Under the pieces are notes generated by a model. It made no database searches, was not told where the DNA came from, and worked only from the letters and a program-made list of their open reading frames with translations. This document shows positions 14,214 through 29,200 of a DNA stretch of 64,000 nucleotides, in pieces. Each line of letters opens with the position of its first letter. Within the stretch, counting starts at the first letter, position 1. The translations under genes and the position numbers were made by a program. Location of the stretch: assembly GCF_907164915.1 (NCBI RefSeq), contig NC_061864.1, positions 8,563,889 to 8,627,888 on the forward strand, written 5' to 3'. Source of the stretch: Impatiens glandulifera. Taxonomy: Eukaryota; Streptophyta; Magnoliopsida; Ericales; Balsaminaceae.

Positions 14214-17200
14214 ATGGAGTTCAGCTTAGGGTTTCGGAGCGCTGTATATTTGTTGTTGCTGCTGCAGGCATGAATTCTTCTCTTTTATCCTTCTCCGACG
14301 AACCGTTTATGTTTCTATTCTCTTTGATTAGTCTTCAATTAATCAACTAATGTCATGTCAAGGCTAAATTGATCTGAATTCATCGGGATTAGCATTACTC
14401 ACAATCAACGTATCCATCAGCTACTTTCTTTATTGATCTGAGGTGTATCGTAATTGTAGTTTGCTTGAATGAGTTGAATCAAGTCAACTATAATTCTTTC
14501 TCTCACTTCGTTACAGTTGCATTGATGCTATGATCGAATTACAAAACTAGGAATTATATCTGGAAAAGAACTAGGAACATGATATTCCGCTTCTTACCTA
14601 ATTGAAGGATTTACATATTTTAAAAACTATCCTTCGATTGAAAATTGATAGTACCTGTAAGCACATAAAAATTAATATCCTGATCATTTCGCATTTATGT
14701 GTAACTATAACTGTTTCTTGATGAACTTGTAAACTAGAATGCCTCTATTTCACAAAGCATGAGATGGAAAGAAAAAAAAACTGTTCATCTCTTTTACTAT
14801 ATGAGTATATGAAACAATGCTGAACATTATCTGCCGAGAAGCTGAGATGGTCTATTTTGTCTTTTCTCAGGCAACTTTTTCCGTATTTATATCGACTGCA
14901 GAAGGGTATGATACAAGGATCCTTTTGAGTTCAAATGACACAACGGGGTAAGATTTTTAAAAGTAAAAGTATTTCTGGTTATGGTGACCCCATGCAAATC
15001 AATTCACTCTGTGCCGTGATGATAAAATTTGGGGTGAAGTATTTTTGTGCTCATTTCACATTATAGAGAAAAGTTCGACTATTCACTTGTGTTAGTGAAA
15101 ACTGGATACTGGAAAAAGTGAAATAAGCTAGTTCAGTTGTTCCTGAATCTTGCTTCGGGTTGCATGCTCTGTTTTATATTTGAGCTTTGTTAGCTAGTGG
15201 TTTATCCAGGCTAAAAGAGAGCCAAAGTAAAAGGCATTTCTAATCTCTAATGAGAAAGAGATTCTTGTCAGCTCAGGCAGAAAATATTCAGTTGCATGTT
15301 CCATTAGTTGAATGGTAATTGTAATTCTTTTCATTGGTATTAATGGAAAATTCATGTTTTCATTCGCATGTGTGCTTAGCACCGCCAGAATTGCAAAGTG
15401 GCTGGATGAACAACCCTAATGGGATTAACTACTTTTCTTGTAAATGGGGGAATACACAGTTAAGCATGTATTTGTTGCATTAAGGTTAGAAAATGTTATA
15501 TAGATAAGTGAGTTTGCAACATTGGACACCAGAAATCTTAGGCATTTCTCCATGTAGACAAATATAGATGATATAACAAAGGCTTAGGAGATAGGCTCAT
15601 AGGAGGGACATATTTTGCTTCACATCATATCTCTTATGAACTGATGCATCTCAGGCAGAGACACACAAAAGGGTACTGCTCAATGTACGATATTTGTGGA
15701 GCTCGAAGTGATGGGAAAGTCCTAAATTGTCCTTTTGGTTCCCCAGCAGTTAAGGTACTAACTGATGATGATACAGTTTACATTAGTATTAACACTACTG
15801 ATACCACATTTTCCAACCTGCATTGCATTTACAATTTCCTCTGGTGAAGAAGGGAAGTAGCATTTTGGCCAAGTGACTATATTTCCTTCGCTATGAGGAC
15901 AGTAGTCTAATGCATTGTCTTTTGTTAACATCTCCAGCCAGATGATCTACTTTCATCCAAAATACAAAGTCTGTGTCCAACAATCACAGGAAATGTCTGT
16001 TGTACAGCAGCCCAATTTGACACCCTACGGTCACAAGTACAACAAGTAAGACTTCCTAATCATAATTAAGACGTAAATCATTGATAATCTACTTCCGGAA
16101 GATCTTTCTTTTCTGCATATCTGTGTATAAAGCATTATATTATGTTATTGCAGGCGATTCCTCTTCTTGTGGGTTGTCCAGCATGCTTAAGAAATTTTTT
16201 GAATCTTTTTTGTGAAATGTCTTGTTCTCCAGATCAAAGCCTATTCATAAATGTCACTTCTGCATCTATGGTGAGGAATCTCCTGTTTAATGTTGCCATG
16301 TTTGCTGCTTTTGCCAACATATTCTGGGTTGTGATTTGCTTTTTGTTTTCCTTTTTGTGGGTTGGTTTTCCTTATTGTTTCTTATGTTTCCTTTGTGACA
16401 GCTGACTGATGATCAGCCACAATAAAAAATTATTTGCCACAAGGACTATTGAAATTAACTTCTAGAATTGACTTTCATAGTGTTCCCCATCATGCTACTA
16501 CTAAATTGTGATTTCATTTAAAATTAACTGCTAACCCCTACTCTTCCTGATTAAGGCTATTACTCTAAATATGATATTGTACTGGCACTGGAGAAATGAT
16601 AATGGGTTCACGTTGAATACATGCCAACTATTACTGTGTTGGACTTTATGGATATCTACAAGTTTCAATGCCTGCTTGTTAGATGTCATCTCTTATTTTT
16701 TTTCCATATTGCCTTCACATAATGTTCTTAACTATATTCCTATGTTTCTTACAGGTGAATGGCAGTTTGACAGTAGATGGAATTGAGTATTATATTACAG
16801 ATACATTTGGGGAAGGGCTGTATGAATCATGTAAGGATGTTAAATTTGGAACAATGAACACTAGAGCAATGGATTTCATTGGTGCTGGAGCAAAAAATTT
16901 TGGGGGTAATCTCTCTCTCTTTCATGATACAGCAGAACATAGTGAGATTGATAAAAATGTTTCAAGTTGCATAAACTTGCTCATGAATATTATGAAATTT
17001 TCCAACCCTGTAGAGCTAAGAGTTGGAAAAGAGTTTGATGGAAGACCCATAGAAGAATGCAGCTTAGTTGTACCATTTGAACTTAGCTGTAAAAGATTAT
17101 ATGTGCTATATTGGATCAAGAAAAAGGATTGATTAGCCATCTTGTTTTCTTATTAATTCTTATATTAAGTGCTTGGTATGGAGTGATACATGCAACAATA

Positions 17201-20200
17201 TTGTCGTAGTGTTTGCACAGTGTTTATGATTTTGGACCGACTGTAATTTTCTTCTTCTTCCTCACTAAATGTTTCAGAAAATTAATGCTGCTCTTATGTT
17301 TGTTTATGGCAGAATGGTATGCTTTTATTGGGAGGAAAGTTGAACTTTACATTCCAGGTTCACCTTATCAAATGAGTTTCAAGCCTGCAGCACCTGAATC
17401 ATCTGGGATGATGCCAATGAATGTCTCTGCTTACTCATGTGGCGATACTTCGCTGGGCTGTTCTTGTGGTGATTGTCCTGCATCTTCTGTCTGCTCCAGT
17501 TCAACTCCTCCTTCGCTTCATAAAGAGGGCTCATGCTCAGTCAAGATAGGGTCCCTTCGGGTTAGAATTCTTACAGAGTAGAATATTTTTGCTTTATAAC
17601 AATGCATGAATATGATTTTGATTTCGTTAAAAAAACCAAAAGGACTCCTTGGTTGCATGGACTTTTTAGTTGACATACTCACCAACAGCTTCTTGCTTAG
17701 ATTAATTGTTTTTGTGGATTTGATTATGTGCAATTCACCATTTGATGTTCTCATTTAGCAAGAACTAGAAAATGCATTTTATAATGTTTTGTAGCATCAA
17801 GATAATCAACATCTTGTATAATTTTACTTACTTTTTTTTATCCTTTCTGTGTCTGCAGGCAACATGCATTGAATTTTCTATGACTATCATCTATATAATA
17901 TTAATATCTTTATTTATTGGATGGAATCTGCTTTATCGGAGAAGAAAACTAAACCCAGCTTCTAGGACAAAACCTTTTATGAATGCTGCGAGTGTGGAGG
18001 AATTTCCTACTGTCGGACAGCAAAAAGATGTCAACCAGCAAAAAGATGCAACAATCCGCATGCAGGTGGTTTTTATTTTTCCTGTAGTTCCTTCATGATT
18101 AAGAGATTGGGATATTTACTTGATGAAACTCATAGACCTTGTAAGAGCATGAATTTCTGTTGGTAGATGTTTGAAGACTACCGTCAGACTAGGAAAGGGG
18201 TTCAACTGTCACTTGTACAAGAATATATATCAAAGTTTTACAGGTATAGATAAATATTGCTTTCTGTCGTGCGGTAAAAGGTATTCATTAGATTTCATGT
18301 CTTTGTTTAGGATGTATGGAACATGGGTTGCTAGACATCCCGCTCTTCTATTAAGTTTATCTCTTGCTATCATTCTTTTACTATGCTTGGGCTTAATACG
18401 TTTTGAAGTGGAGACACGTCCGGAGAAGGTATGATATCTATTTAAGCCTGTATAGTTTCATCTTTTGGTTTACCATTAAGCAATATTTGCATATACTTAA
18501 ATATTATGAGATGGTTTCAAATATTTTATATTTTCTTGATTGTCACAAAATTGCATCATTTCCCCTCCTGTGCTGCTGGCCGTTAGGTTGTGTCTATAAT
18601 ATGTTAATATTTTTGTTTCAACATACAGCTCTTCTTGCACATTCATGAGTTGAAAGTCATGTTATCTTGTTCATGTACCCACATGCATGATAAATGTCAT
18701 GATGAGAAATCTGAACACTAAACCTAGGATATTGTTGTTTACTGGCTGATTTATTTGAACAAGTTATAAAAATTATAGAAGGCAACTGAGGTACTATAAA
18801 AACTCAGATAGAACAAGTCCTTTTATGACTCAGTTTTCATCATATTTGGTAGATCCACAGGTGGGATCTCCTAAAAATGCTAATTTAGGTTACCTGAGAC
18901 CAATAACATAAAAAAGGGAAAACTTTGGTACTCACTATTGTAATGATGAAATTCATAGTATAGATTAGGCTTAGCAATGAGGAATGGCCTGTAGATGATG
19001 ATATGCTTGTCATGTCGACGTCCTTTGATAGTTAGGTTGCATAAGCAGTTTGCATAGTTGTCCTCTTCCATTGATCAATATTTTGCTTGGATAATGTTTT
19101 TCCTTCAAAAATTAGGTCATAAGATTTACCTGGAACTTCAATGCACCAAATTGTTTATTGAGGTTCGCAGAGTTGGCGATGTTCATGATGGTTGATATTT
19201 AATGATTGTCTGTTGGAGTAGTAAAAGTTATATTTCCTCGTATATTAAAGTTTCTAAAAAGAATGCTTTATCCTTTCGTCTGTCAATTTATTGCTAAATG
19301 ATGTCCTGCATCATCACCAACAATATTAATATCTATTCTACATCAGCTATGGGTAGGACCGGGAAGTAGGGCTGCAAAGGAGAAACAGTTTTTTGACAGC
19401 CACCTGGCTCCTTTTTACAGAATTGAACAGGTTAAATTTTTAATGAAAACTTCTCAACCTTTTATTCATATGAATTAGTTATACTTTTTGTTTATTTGGA
19501 TTATTATGTTATATGAATATATATATTTACAGAAACTGATAATATCCAATTTGTTCTCAGCTTATATTAGCAACAATGCCAGATGGAGTGAATGGAAAGC
19601 CATCAACTATTGTTACTGAGAATAACATTAAGTTGCTTTTTGAAATACAAAAGAAGGTATTGAACTTTATATATTCGATTCCCCTGAAGTTGGCACATAA
19701 AGCCAACTTCTGAGAGGCTTATCATTTAGTTGTTCTTTTCACTCTCTTTTTTTGTTTTGTTTTGAAAGTATTCAACAATGTTATTGCTTTTTGCTATGTT
19801 AAACAATTTTGCAGGTAGATGGAATTAGAGCAAATCATTCAGGTTCATTGGTTTCTCTCAGTGATATTTGCCTGAAGCCTCTGGGTCAGGATTGTGCCAC
19901 TCAAAGTGTATTACAGGTTGGTTTTATAGATCTTGGCTATTCTCTTTATCAATGAGCCCCCACCCAACACAAACGTTAACTAAAGACCTTCAAATTTCTT
20001 TTGTAATTGATTAAAATATGACTATCACCATAAGACTGACTTGTTACAGGAAGTTCCTTTCAACACTTCATAATCCAACATTTGTTTCTCTATCAACCTT
20101 CATGTTACAGGATTGATATGGCAGCTTCTCCCAGCCCATTTCTTCTTTTTTTGTCAACTGAACTTTTGTATTTGCTTGGTCAATTTATGGGCAGTTGCTT

Positions 20201-23200
20201 GGAGATTTTCTATATGGACTATCCATTGACTGACTCATTTTTATTTTTTTATTTTGTTTGCTACAGTACTTCAAAATGGAACCAAGCAATTATGATAAAT
20301 TTGGAGGTCTGGAACATGTTCAATATTGTTTTCAGGTAAGTTATTCTTCTTTATTTGTCTGGTCCCATTTTCCAATGTAATAGTGTTTAGATGAGCTAGA
20401 GACATGGGTATGGATATATCTGGTTTTGAGTTGAAGTAATGCATTCAGTCAGTACTTCCCTCATTTTGTCTAGAAATTTCTTATACATCCATTTGGAAAC
20501 AGTTGGTAATAAAATGTGGTGTAGCTGGATTTACTTATATGTGAGGCTTTAATTTGAATTTGAGAAACGGTAATTATTGATGATGTTACACATGTAAGCG
20601 TTTTAATTGAGTTTTGAGAAATGGATCTTGTTACAAATGAGGCCAATAGTGTTCTTTTTACTTCCTAATAAAATCTATTAATTAGCGTGGGGCTTTTGGG
20701 ACTGAAGCTTAAACCCGGGCTTAAAGCAAAAGTATTGATCTGCTTCTTTTTTCTTTTTATTTTTTTTCCTTCTTCCAGAATTCGACATTTAAGGGAACTA
20801 GCATGTAGATTCTTAGGCAGGGAGATTTTATTAGCAACCATGGATAAGATGAAAAGATTACAAAAATATAATGCTGAGGAATGAGGAATGTGTGTTGAGA
20901 GTTGAAAATAGAAAGAGAGATCATCTTCAGAATAACACTTTTTTACTGCTTTAAGGCTGCTACACCTTCAAACAAATGAACATTTCCAACTGTCACACTA
21001 AGTACTGGATGTTGCACATGAAAACGGTTATGTTCCTTTTTGATGGGAGTTAAACATATGATTGTACTTCTGATTCTTATTTTTCCAAATTATTGTTTCT
21101 CATGATAACGACAATGTTGCATCCCATCACACAATTTACTATATAATCTGACTGACTTGATTTCATTTTATCATTTCCCTTTTTACGACTGTACCTTATT
21201 TCTAGCTTCATTATCGAACCATGCTTAGTTATGCATAATCTCTTTTTTTCATTTACTTTTCTTCTGATCGTTACTCACATTTTCTTCTAAATGATTTGTA
21301 TTTGGAGGATTAATTTGGAAAATGAGTTTTAATGTTGAAGCTGACTGTTAAAATGTTGCATTGCATTCTTGTCTAGCATTATACCTCCACAGACACATGC
21401 ATGAGCGCATTTAAGGCCCCTCTTGATCCAAGCACAGCTTTGGGTGGGTTTTCAGGAAATAATTATTCTCAGGTAAGTCCAAACTCATTAGAGATAAATA
21501 AAAATTAAAAAAAAAACTCATTAGGGCTATGCATTTGTCTTGGGAACATTCTAATGTTATAATGATTTTTATCACAGGCTTCTGCTTTTATTGTAACATA
21601 TCCTGTGAACAATGGAATTGATAGAGAAAGCAATGAATCTAAGAAAGCAGTGGCGTGGGAGAAGGCATTTGTTCAGCTAGCAAAGGTCAACAATTTTTGC
21701 CTATTTGTTTCACAGCTTTCTTTTTTTGTTTCTTTTATGATTGTGTAAGCTAGTATTGGTAGAATGAATTAAAGGTGAAACATTATTTTCTTAGTAAGAC
21801 TTTTGTTTCGTTGTCCACATGACATTTTATGGAGTGATATTAAGATGGATATCACTTATGTTTTTGAAAACTATGAATAGAGTAGCGTCATAACCACAGA
21901 TAGTTGTAGAATCGTAAACGACATTTTGTTTGGTGAGAGTGGCATATCTGCTCCAGCATTACCATGGATATTTCAACTGAAATGCTTTGTGGTTTATATT
22001 TGTGAGCAATTTCAGAAAAAAGAGACGTTAGATTTTACTTTCACCTAAGATTGCATATTGTAGTTGGTGTAATTTCTTAAACATGATTTCTACGATTTCA
22101 TTCCTGAAAAGAAATCTGCGGTTGAACCAAAAAGGATGATTATCTGCATGCCTATGACTCACGTCATTTATTTGATTTATTTTGACCTATAACTTTTAGG
22201 TCACTACAGAAAGAAAAAAAAATGATTACTCTAGCAAGAAAGACCTCCTTCTGATCCTTATTTTAATTGGATAATGGAAAACACAATCTATACGCATGTA
22301 AATATGTTATAAGATCTGATAAATTCTTATTTATTTACCTTAGGATGAACTGCTGGCAATGGCGCAATCTCAGCATCTAACGCTTGCATTTTCATCTGAA
22401 AGCTCAATTGAAGAGGAATTGAAAAGAGAAAGCAGTGCTGATGCTATAACTATTATGGTGAGCCTTGATATACAGGGAAACATGCTTCAAGTCAAAATAT
22501 CTAGAATGTTCTTAGGCATAGTCAGTAATTACATTTCTTGCACTAATCTAAAAATATGATGCTCCTTATATCCTCTACATTTACAGAGCTTCTTCTACTT
22601 TCTGCTTCATTCTCAGTTTGTTCCTATTGTTTCTTCTTCAGATAAGCTACCTCGTGATGTTTGGTTACATATCTTTGACGTTGGGCTATACACCTCGTCT
22701 AACCTCATTTTACATTTCTTCCAAGGTACGGTATGATGGTTGTTACATTCCAGTTAGAGTTATGATTTTTACTTTTCTTTCTCTTTGATTATTTGTAAGT
22801 TTTACATCTTAGAGTTTAGATAAATTTATCATCAAGATATTGACATCCTTATTCCATCTGCATTGTGCTCCCTTTGGCTCAAATATAGAAAAATAGTATG
22901 CTACATTGCTTTATGAGATGGTTGCTATTTAAGACCTTCATTACTGGGTCTCAATGATGCCATTGTACTATTACCTCTTTAATTAGAACTGCATTTTCCC
23001 ACTCCTCTTGTTAAATCTTTATCCATAATTATGGATGTTCAGTAGCTAGTTGTTTATTATTTACTGCAGAAATATTAAACATTGGTCTTGTGTAATATTC
23101 TAATCTCTTTGATTATCTTGCATATGGGATTATGGATTTATAAGGAGTCATGCTTTTTTCTTATATACATGCTTCCTATCCTGGACACACAATTAATTAC

Positions 23201-26200
23201 ATCATGCACCCTTTTTGTCTGTTTGGGGGAATAAATGCTTATTCAGCAATACATATTTTCAATCCATTGGTTAACTGTTTGTCTAATGTGAATGAATTCT
23301 CGGCATGTAGGTATTGCTGGGCCTTTCAGGAGTAATTCTTGTGATGCTCTCCGTTCTTGGATCAGTTGGGATTTTTAGTGCAATGGGAATAAAGTCCACA
23401 CTTATCATTATGGAAGTCATCCCCTTCCTTGTTTTGGCTGTAAGATCCATTTTTATGGTATCCAGTTAAATATGATTTTTTACAATTTTGACTCTAAATT
23501 TGACAGAAGTTATCTACCCTATAAATTTTGATTTTTAGTTTCTGGCCATATTTAATTTAGATTTCTTTAGTGAAGAAGTGTGAATAGGTTATTTAAACAA
23601 TGAATAATCAGTCAAGAATAGTCTAGAATGCTAATAGAAACTATAGTAATATGATGAATTGGAAAAATGCTTGACCCCTTTCACTGAAAGTACAATTGGA
23701 AACTTGGTTCCTTTGAGATACTATAACTTGTCAAAATATTCTTTTGCAAATCAGGTTGGGGTAGATAACATGTGTATTCTGGTACATGCTGTTAAGCGAA
23801 AGCCACTGGACATGCCTTTAGAAGGACGAATAAGTGAAGCACTTGTTGAAGTTGGTCCATCAATTACTCTAGCCAGTCTCTCTGAGGTTTTGGCTTTTGC
23901 AGTTGGAAGTTTCATCCCTATGCCAGCATGCCGTGTGTTTTCCATGTTTGCTGGTAAGATGTCTAGTTAGTCATCACACATATTTTCTAATGTTAATCTT
24001 CTCAAAATAAGAGGTATATACTCCATCTTATGATGACTTGAGTAAAAATGATAAGTGATGCGGCTGAATAATGATATGATAGTAAGATCATCCCAAAAAA
24101 AATAGTTTTGACCAAAGTTTTCTAAGTGCACTGTTTTAGATTTTGCTTTGACATTAGCATTGCTTCATCTGAAACTTAACCATTTAATTACTCTTTTGCA
24201 GCACTGGCAGTCCTGTTGGACTTCCTTTTGCAAATTACAGCTTTTGTGGCATTGATTGTTTTCGATTTTAAGAGAACTGAGAGTAAGAGAATTGATTGTT
24301 TTCCTTGTATAAAGATTTCTGGATCACATGCCGACCAAAGTGAAGGTGAATTTTATGTCTAACCTTAGTTTGAAATTATAGTTTATATTTTCTCCTTTTT
24401 CTTTGAGTTTTTAATCAATCTCTCATTTCTTTCTTGGAACGCCAGGAATGACAGAGCAAAAACTTGGATTATTATCTCGATATATGAAGGTGATCAAAAT
24501 TTTTATTTTTGGATTCTCATTGGAGCATATTGGGCTCATTACCATAATTGAATTTTCTAAACTAAGAGATGACGTTCAATAGATAGCTTTGCCTCTCTGC
24601 TGGATCCAATTTTCATGAGTAACATAAAATATTAGACACAGCATTTGGATGTGGGTTTGAAGAATTGATATCAAACATATGTATTATAAAAATAAGGCAG
24701 TGACCTACCATCATAGTTCATCTTCCATTCTATCTGAAAATAATTGATGCATTACATATATGCTAGTTCCTTGCGTAAAAAACATCTCGTTCATTGAAGT
24801 CTATTTAATGGATTTAAGGGACAATCTTGAAAATAATATCTAAACACAGTTTGTCTTGCAAAATTAGGAAAGTATCATCAATTGAGAACTTGATGTTGAT
24901 AACAAATCAGTTTTTGTACGAGATATTTGCATAACAGGCATGGTCGAAGTGTGAAATTGCTGATGTTTGTTTTTTTAGTTAAACTTGATGTTCTACTAGT
25001 CACACGTACATCTGCATTAGGCTAGATATTACATATTATTATAAGTTTGCTATCAATTCCTATTTTATGGGTTTTGACACAGTTTACATGTTCTCTTTAA
25101 TCTTTTTAGGAGATTCATGCGCCATTTCTTGGCATCTGGCTGGTCAAAATAGCAGTTGTTTCCGCCTTTGCAGGTTTGACTTTGGCTAGCATTGTAAGTT
25201 GGACTTTTTTCTCTTTTAGATCTTTTCATTGTAATATTGCTGCTTCCCTCAACTCATTTTTTAAAATTTATTTTCTTATTCTCAATCCTTCAAGGCCTTG
25301 TGTCCAAGGATTGAACCTGGTTTGGAACAGAAGATTGTTCTTCCAAAAGATTCATACCTTCAGGTCTAGTCCATTCATTCCTAGTACCGTGTGCTAAATA
25401 TACAAAAACAAACTGTAACCTTCTGTTGATCATGTTACTGTTATTTCTTCAGGGTTACTTTGATAATGTCACTGAACATCTGAGGATTGGGCCACCAGTG
25501 TATTTTGTTTTGAAGAACTACAATTATAGGTATACATTGCTATTATTTTCTGTTATCTCCTCTACTTAACACCATCTATTTCATGTTTATTATTTTTCAG
25601 AAAAGTATGGGCTTCCCTTATGCATACTTCACAATAATTTATTCATTTTGACAAAAAATATATACTAACTTCAAACATGTGCAAGATGAGAATATATGTG
25701 CTGACAGTTAGTGGAAAACTCCCATTGCTTTAGTAACATGTCTGTTAATGTCCTTTTCTCTCTCATTTTTTTATATGTTTTTTCACAATATCACTAATTT
25801 ACGTAGTGTTTAAATTGATTCCTCTCAGATGTTAGTAGCTTAAGTGGGAGTTCCATTTCTTCCTTCACTAAGTTGGGAAGACCTGTTTTGGTGTTTCATA
25901 GACACTTCCATTGCTCAATGCTCTGTATTGTACTTGAAGGTTTTCATACGATTGATTAGTCTTTACAGTGGCTCCTTCAAATTTAGAAGTTATATTGGTC
26001 GTGTATTGTTTGGATTTCCTTCTTTTTCACCTCAAGACTAGGTTCATTTCTATTCATCTAGGTAAATATGTAAATTTTGAACCCTTAGACCTTTTATTAG
26101 GAACCGAAGTACCCAGTCACGAACTGAGTGTTGAACAACAATAGTAATATGCTATCATTACTTACTCAACTTGAATGTCTAAGTCAAGACATGAATGCCA

Positions 26201-29200
26201 ACTAATTATTTTGTACTTAGTGGTCAGTGCTTATGGTTATTGATTTATCAGTTGGTTGATTACATATTTCTTATTGAGCTGTTTAGTTAGTTTAAATTAA
26301 TGCATTGTCTTAACATTCTTTGTCTTCTTAATGCTGATCATTGAGCTGTTCATCTTCAGTTTGGAGTCAGAGCAAACAGACAAATTGTGCTCCATCAGCC
26401 ATTGTGATTCAAACTCACTTTTGAATGAGGTAGGTTATGGATTCAATACTGCTTAGAGTTGGTATACTGAGTGCAATATAGAAGGTCTATTTATCCTGTT
26501 TGTTTGCTTATTATTCTAGCACCTTCCCTGATTCAACGTTTTGTAGCCTAGGTATTCCTATTTGGATACATGAAATAAAAGACCTTGGCACCATTTTCGT
26601 TCAGCCTTATCCATAGGCTCTGAAATAACTGTCATTCATTAATAGCATGATTTGGGCATCTTATGCTAGTATATATTTTCAAATGAATTATTTGCAGCCA
26701 CTGTGAGGCTATTATATTATGTTTCCCCAACACATCTGTTGGTGTTACACTTCGTTAGTTCTATCTATGGATGTTCCCAAACCACTATCAGTAGTAAGCC
26801 AAAGTATGGTATAACATTCATGTGATAACAGATTAAAATGAGCCTTTTCCCTAGTTTTTATTTTGCAGAATCTTCCAGATTAAATTTAGCTAATCGAAAG
26901 TTTTGTTTCCACAGATTGCCAGAGCTTCACTGGTACCAGAATCGACTTATATTGCCAAACCTGCTGCTTCATGGCTTGATGACTTTCTTGTATGGCTGTC
27001 CCCAGAGGCTTTTGGATGCTGCAGGAAGTTCACAAATGAGAGCTACTGCCCCCCAAATGATCAGGTTTGCTGATTATTCTATATCTACTATTCATAACAT
27101 GAAGTTCCTGATAATATACAGCTTTATTCTTCTTTTGGAAGTTTAGTATAACAAACTGCAATTACTTGCTATTATAATTAGAAGTTCATATTGTTGATTT
27201 ATCCAATTTTTAATTCACAATTTTATTAGATGCTTTACATTTTAATTGTTTTACTTATTTTTTACTGGAGATGTGATATTTTCTTTCAGCCTCCGTGTTG
27301 TTCATCCAGTAATAGCGCTTGCGGCATTGGGGGAGTGTGCAAAGATTGTACTACAGTAATTTATCTATCCTATTATTAGTCCTTGGTTCCATCCGTTGCA
27401 AAATATATTTTCTGAATAAAAACATTTTGGCTATTGTTCAGTGTTTCCTTCATTCAGACTTGCAAAACGGTCGTCCATCAACAGAACAATTCAAGGAGAA
27501 ACTTCCTTGGTTCCTTGATGCTCTACCTTCTTCAGACTGTGCAAAGGGTGGCCACGGGGCTTATACCAATACTGTGGAACTAGAAGGCAAGTATACGAGT
27601 GTGCATTTATCTTCTTCGAAAAGTTTTGTTTGCTTAATTTATATTTGTTGTTTGGATAAATTCTACTTTATTTATCTTTTCCTATTACTGCCATTTGTCT
27701 CTCGGTAAACAGGATATGAAAATAGTATCATTAAAGCATCAGCCTTCCGAACATATCACACGCCATTAAACAACCAAGTATGTTGGTGAAAATAGAATTG
27801 CTACATTATAATGTATGTTCTTTTTACCATATAATATTTATTGGAGTGCATATTACAATGTCTCAGATTGATTTTGTGAACTCATTGCGGGCTGCAAGAG
27901 AGTTCAGTTCCAGGATTTCTCATTCTTTGAAGGTACATAGTTATACATATATTGGGCCTCATTAATCTGCTCCATCTTACTGAAATAAATTTTGTGAACA
28001 GATGGAGATTTTCCCTTATTCAGTGTTTTATATGTTTTTTGAACAATATCTCGACATTTGGAGGACGGCGTTGGTAAACCTTGCTATCGCCATTGGTAAG
28101 TAGTTTATTGCTGTTTGTTGGACCTAACTCTTAATATTTATTATGCATGTTGATGCAATTTCTTCCACTGCTACTATTTTTGATGCAATTTCATGATTTC
28201 GTCAGTTAAAGCTAAAATGAAATTATTTCAAATGTTCGCGGGGTGAAAACCCAATGGGTTTGAGGGGAAAAATTAAATTGATAGGAAAAAAATACTTACA
28301 GGAAAGATACTAATTATCTCATTAGTATATCAAGGTTCAAAATCACCTAGAGCAATGATTATAATTTTTTGTATGAAAAATGCTTGCAAATACATTAACT
28401 TTGAACTTCTTTTCTGTTTGTGGTTTAACAGGGGCAGTATTCGTCGTTTGCTTAATCATCTCATGCAGGTCGGTTTGTTTTCAAATTGTTCTGAACATTT
28501 CCTCAATTATTCCTTGTAATATATGCCTAACTGTTGCTTCATTTCAAATGTAGTTTCTGGAGTTCATTAATTATTTTACTGGTTATAACAATGGTTGTTG
28601 TGGATCTTATGGTAAATTCTCACTTAATGTTGAATTTAATTTCTGTAAATATATATTGGTCAATTTCTCCCCTAATTACATGTAAATTGTGTAGGGCGTA
28701 ATGGCAGTTCTGGGTATCCAACTCAACGCGGTGTCGGTTGTCAACCTTATCATGTCCGTAGGCATTGCGGTTGAGTTTTGTGTTCATATTACACATGCTT
28801 TCTCAGTAAGTTTAGCTTTTTCCTCACTGAAATTCACCAAGGCGTTGTCTTATAATCAAGCAAGAACCACAATCTGCCCTACCCAGAACCATTCCACCAC
28901 ATATATAGACAACTGATTAATTTATTTTATTTTATTTTTATCAAATCTTACCCAGCTGAGTAGTGGAAGCAAAGATGAACGCATGAAAGAGGCTTTGAGT
29001 ACAATGGGTGCATCTGTCTTCAGGTTTCCTCTCCCATAAGTCTTTTTTGGCTTTTGTAGTTTTTTAATCCAAGAACATATCTATAATTTGTAAAGCTGTA
29101 TTCATATCCATATATCTTTCCCTTTGAGGAATTTTTTTATTTGGACTGATGAATAACCGTATCATGTGTAATTTGCAGTGGGATTACACTAACAAAATTA

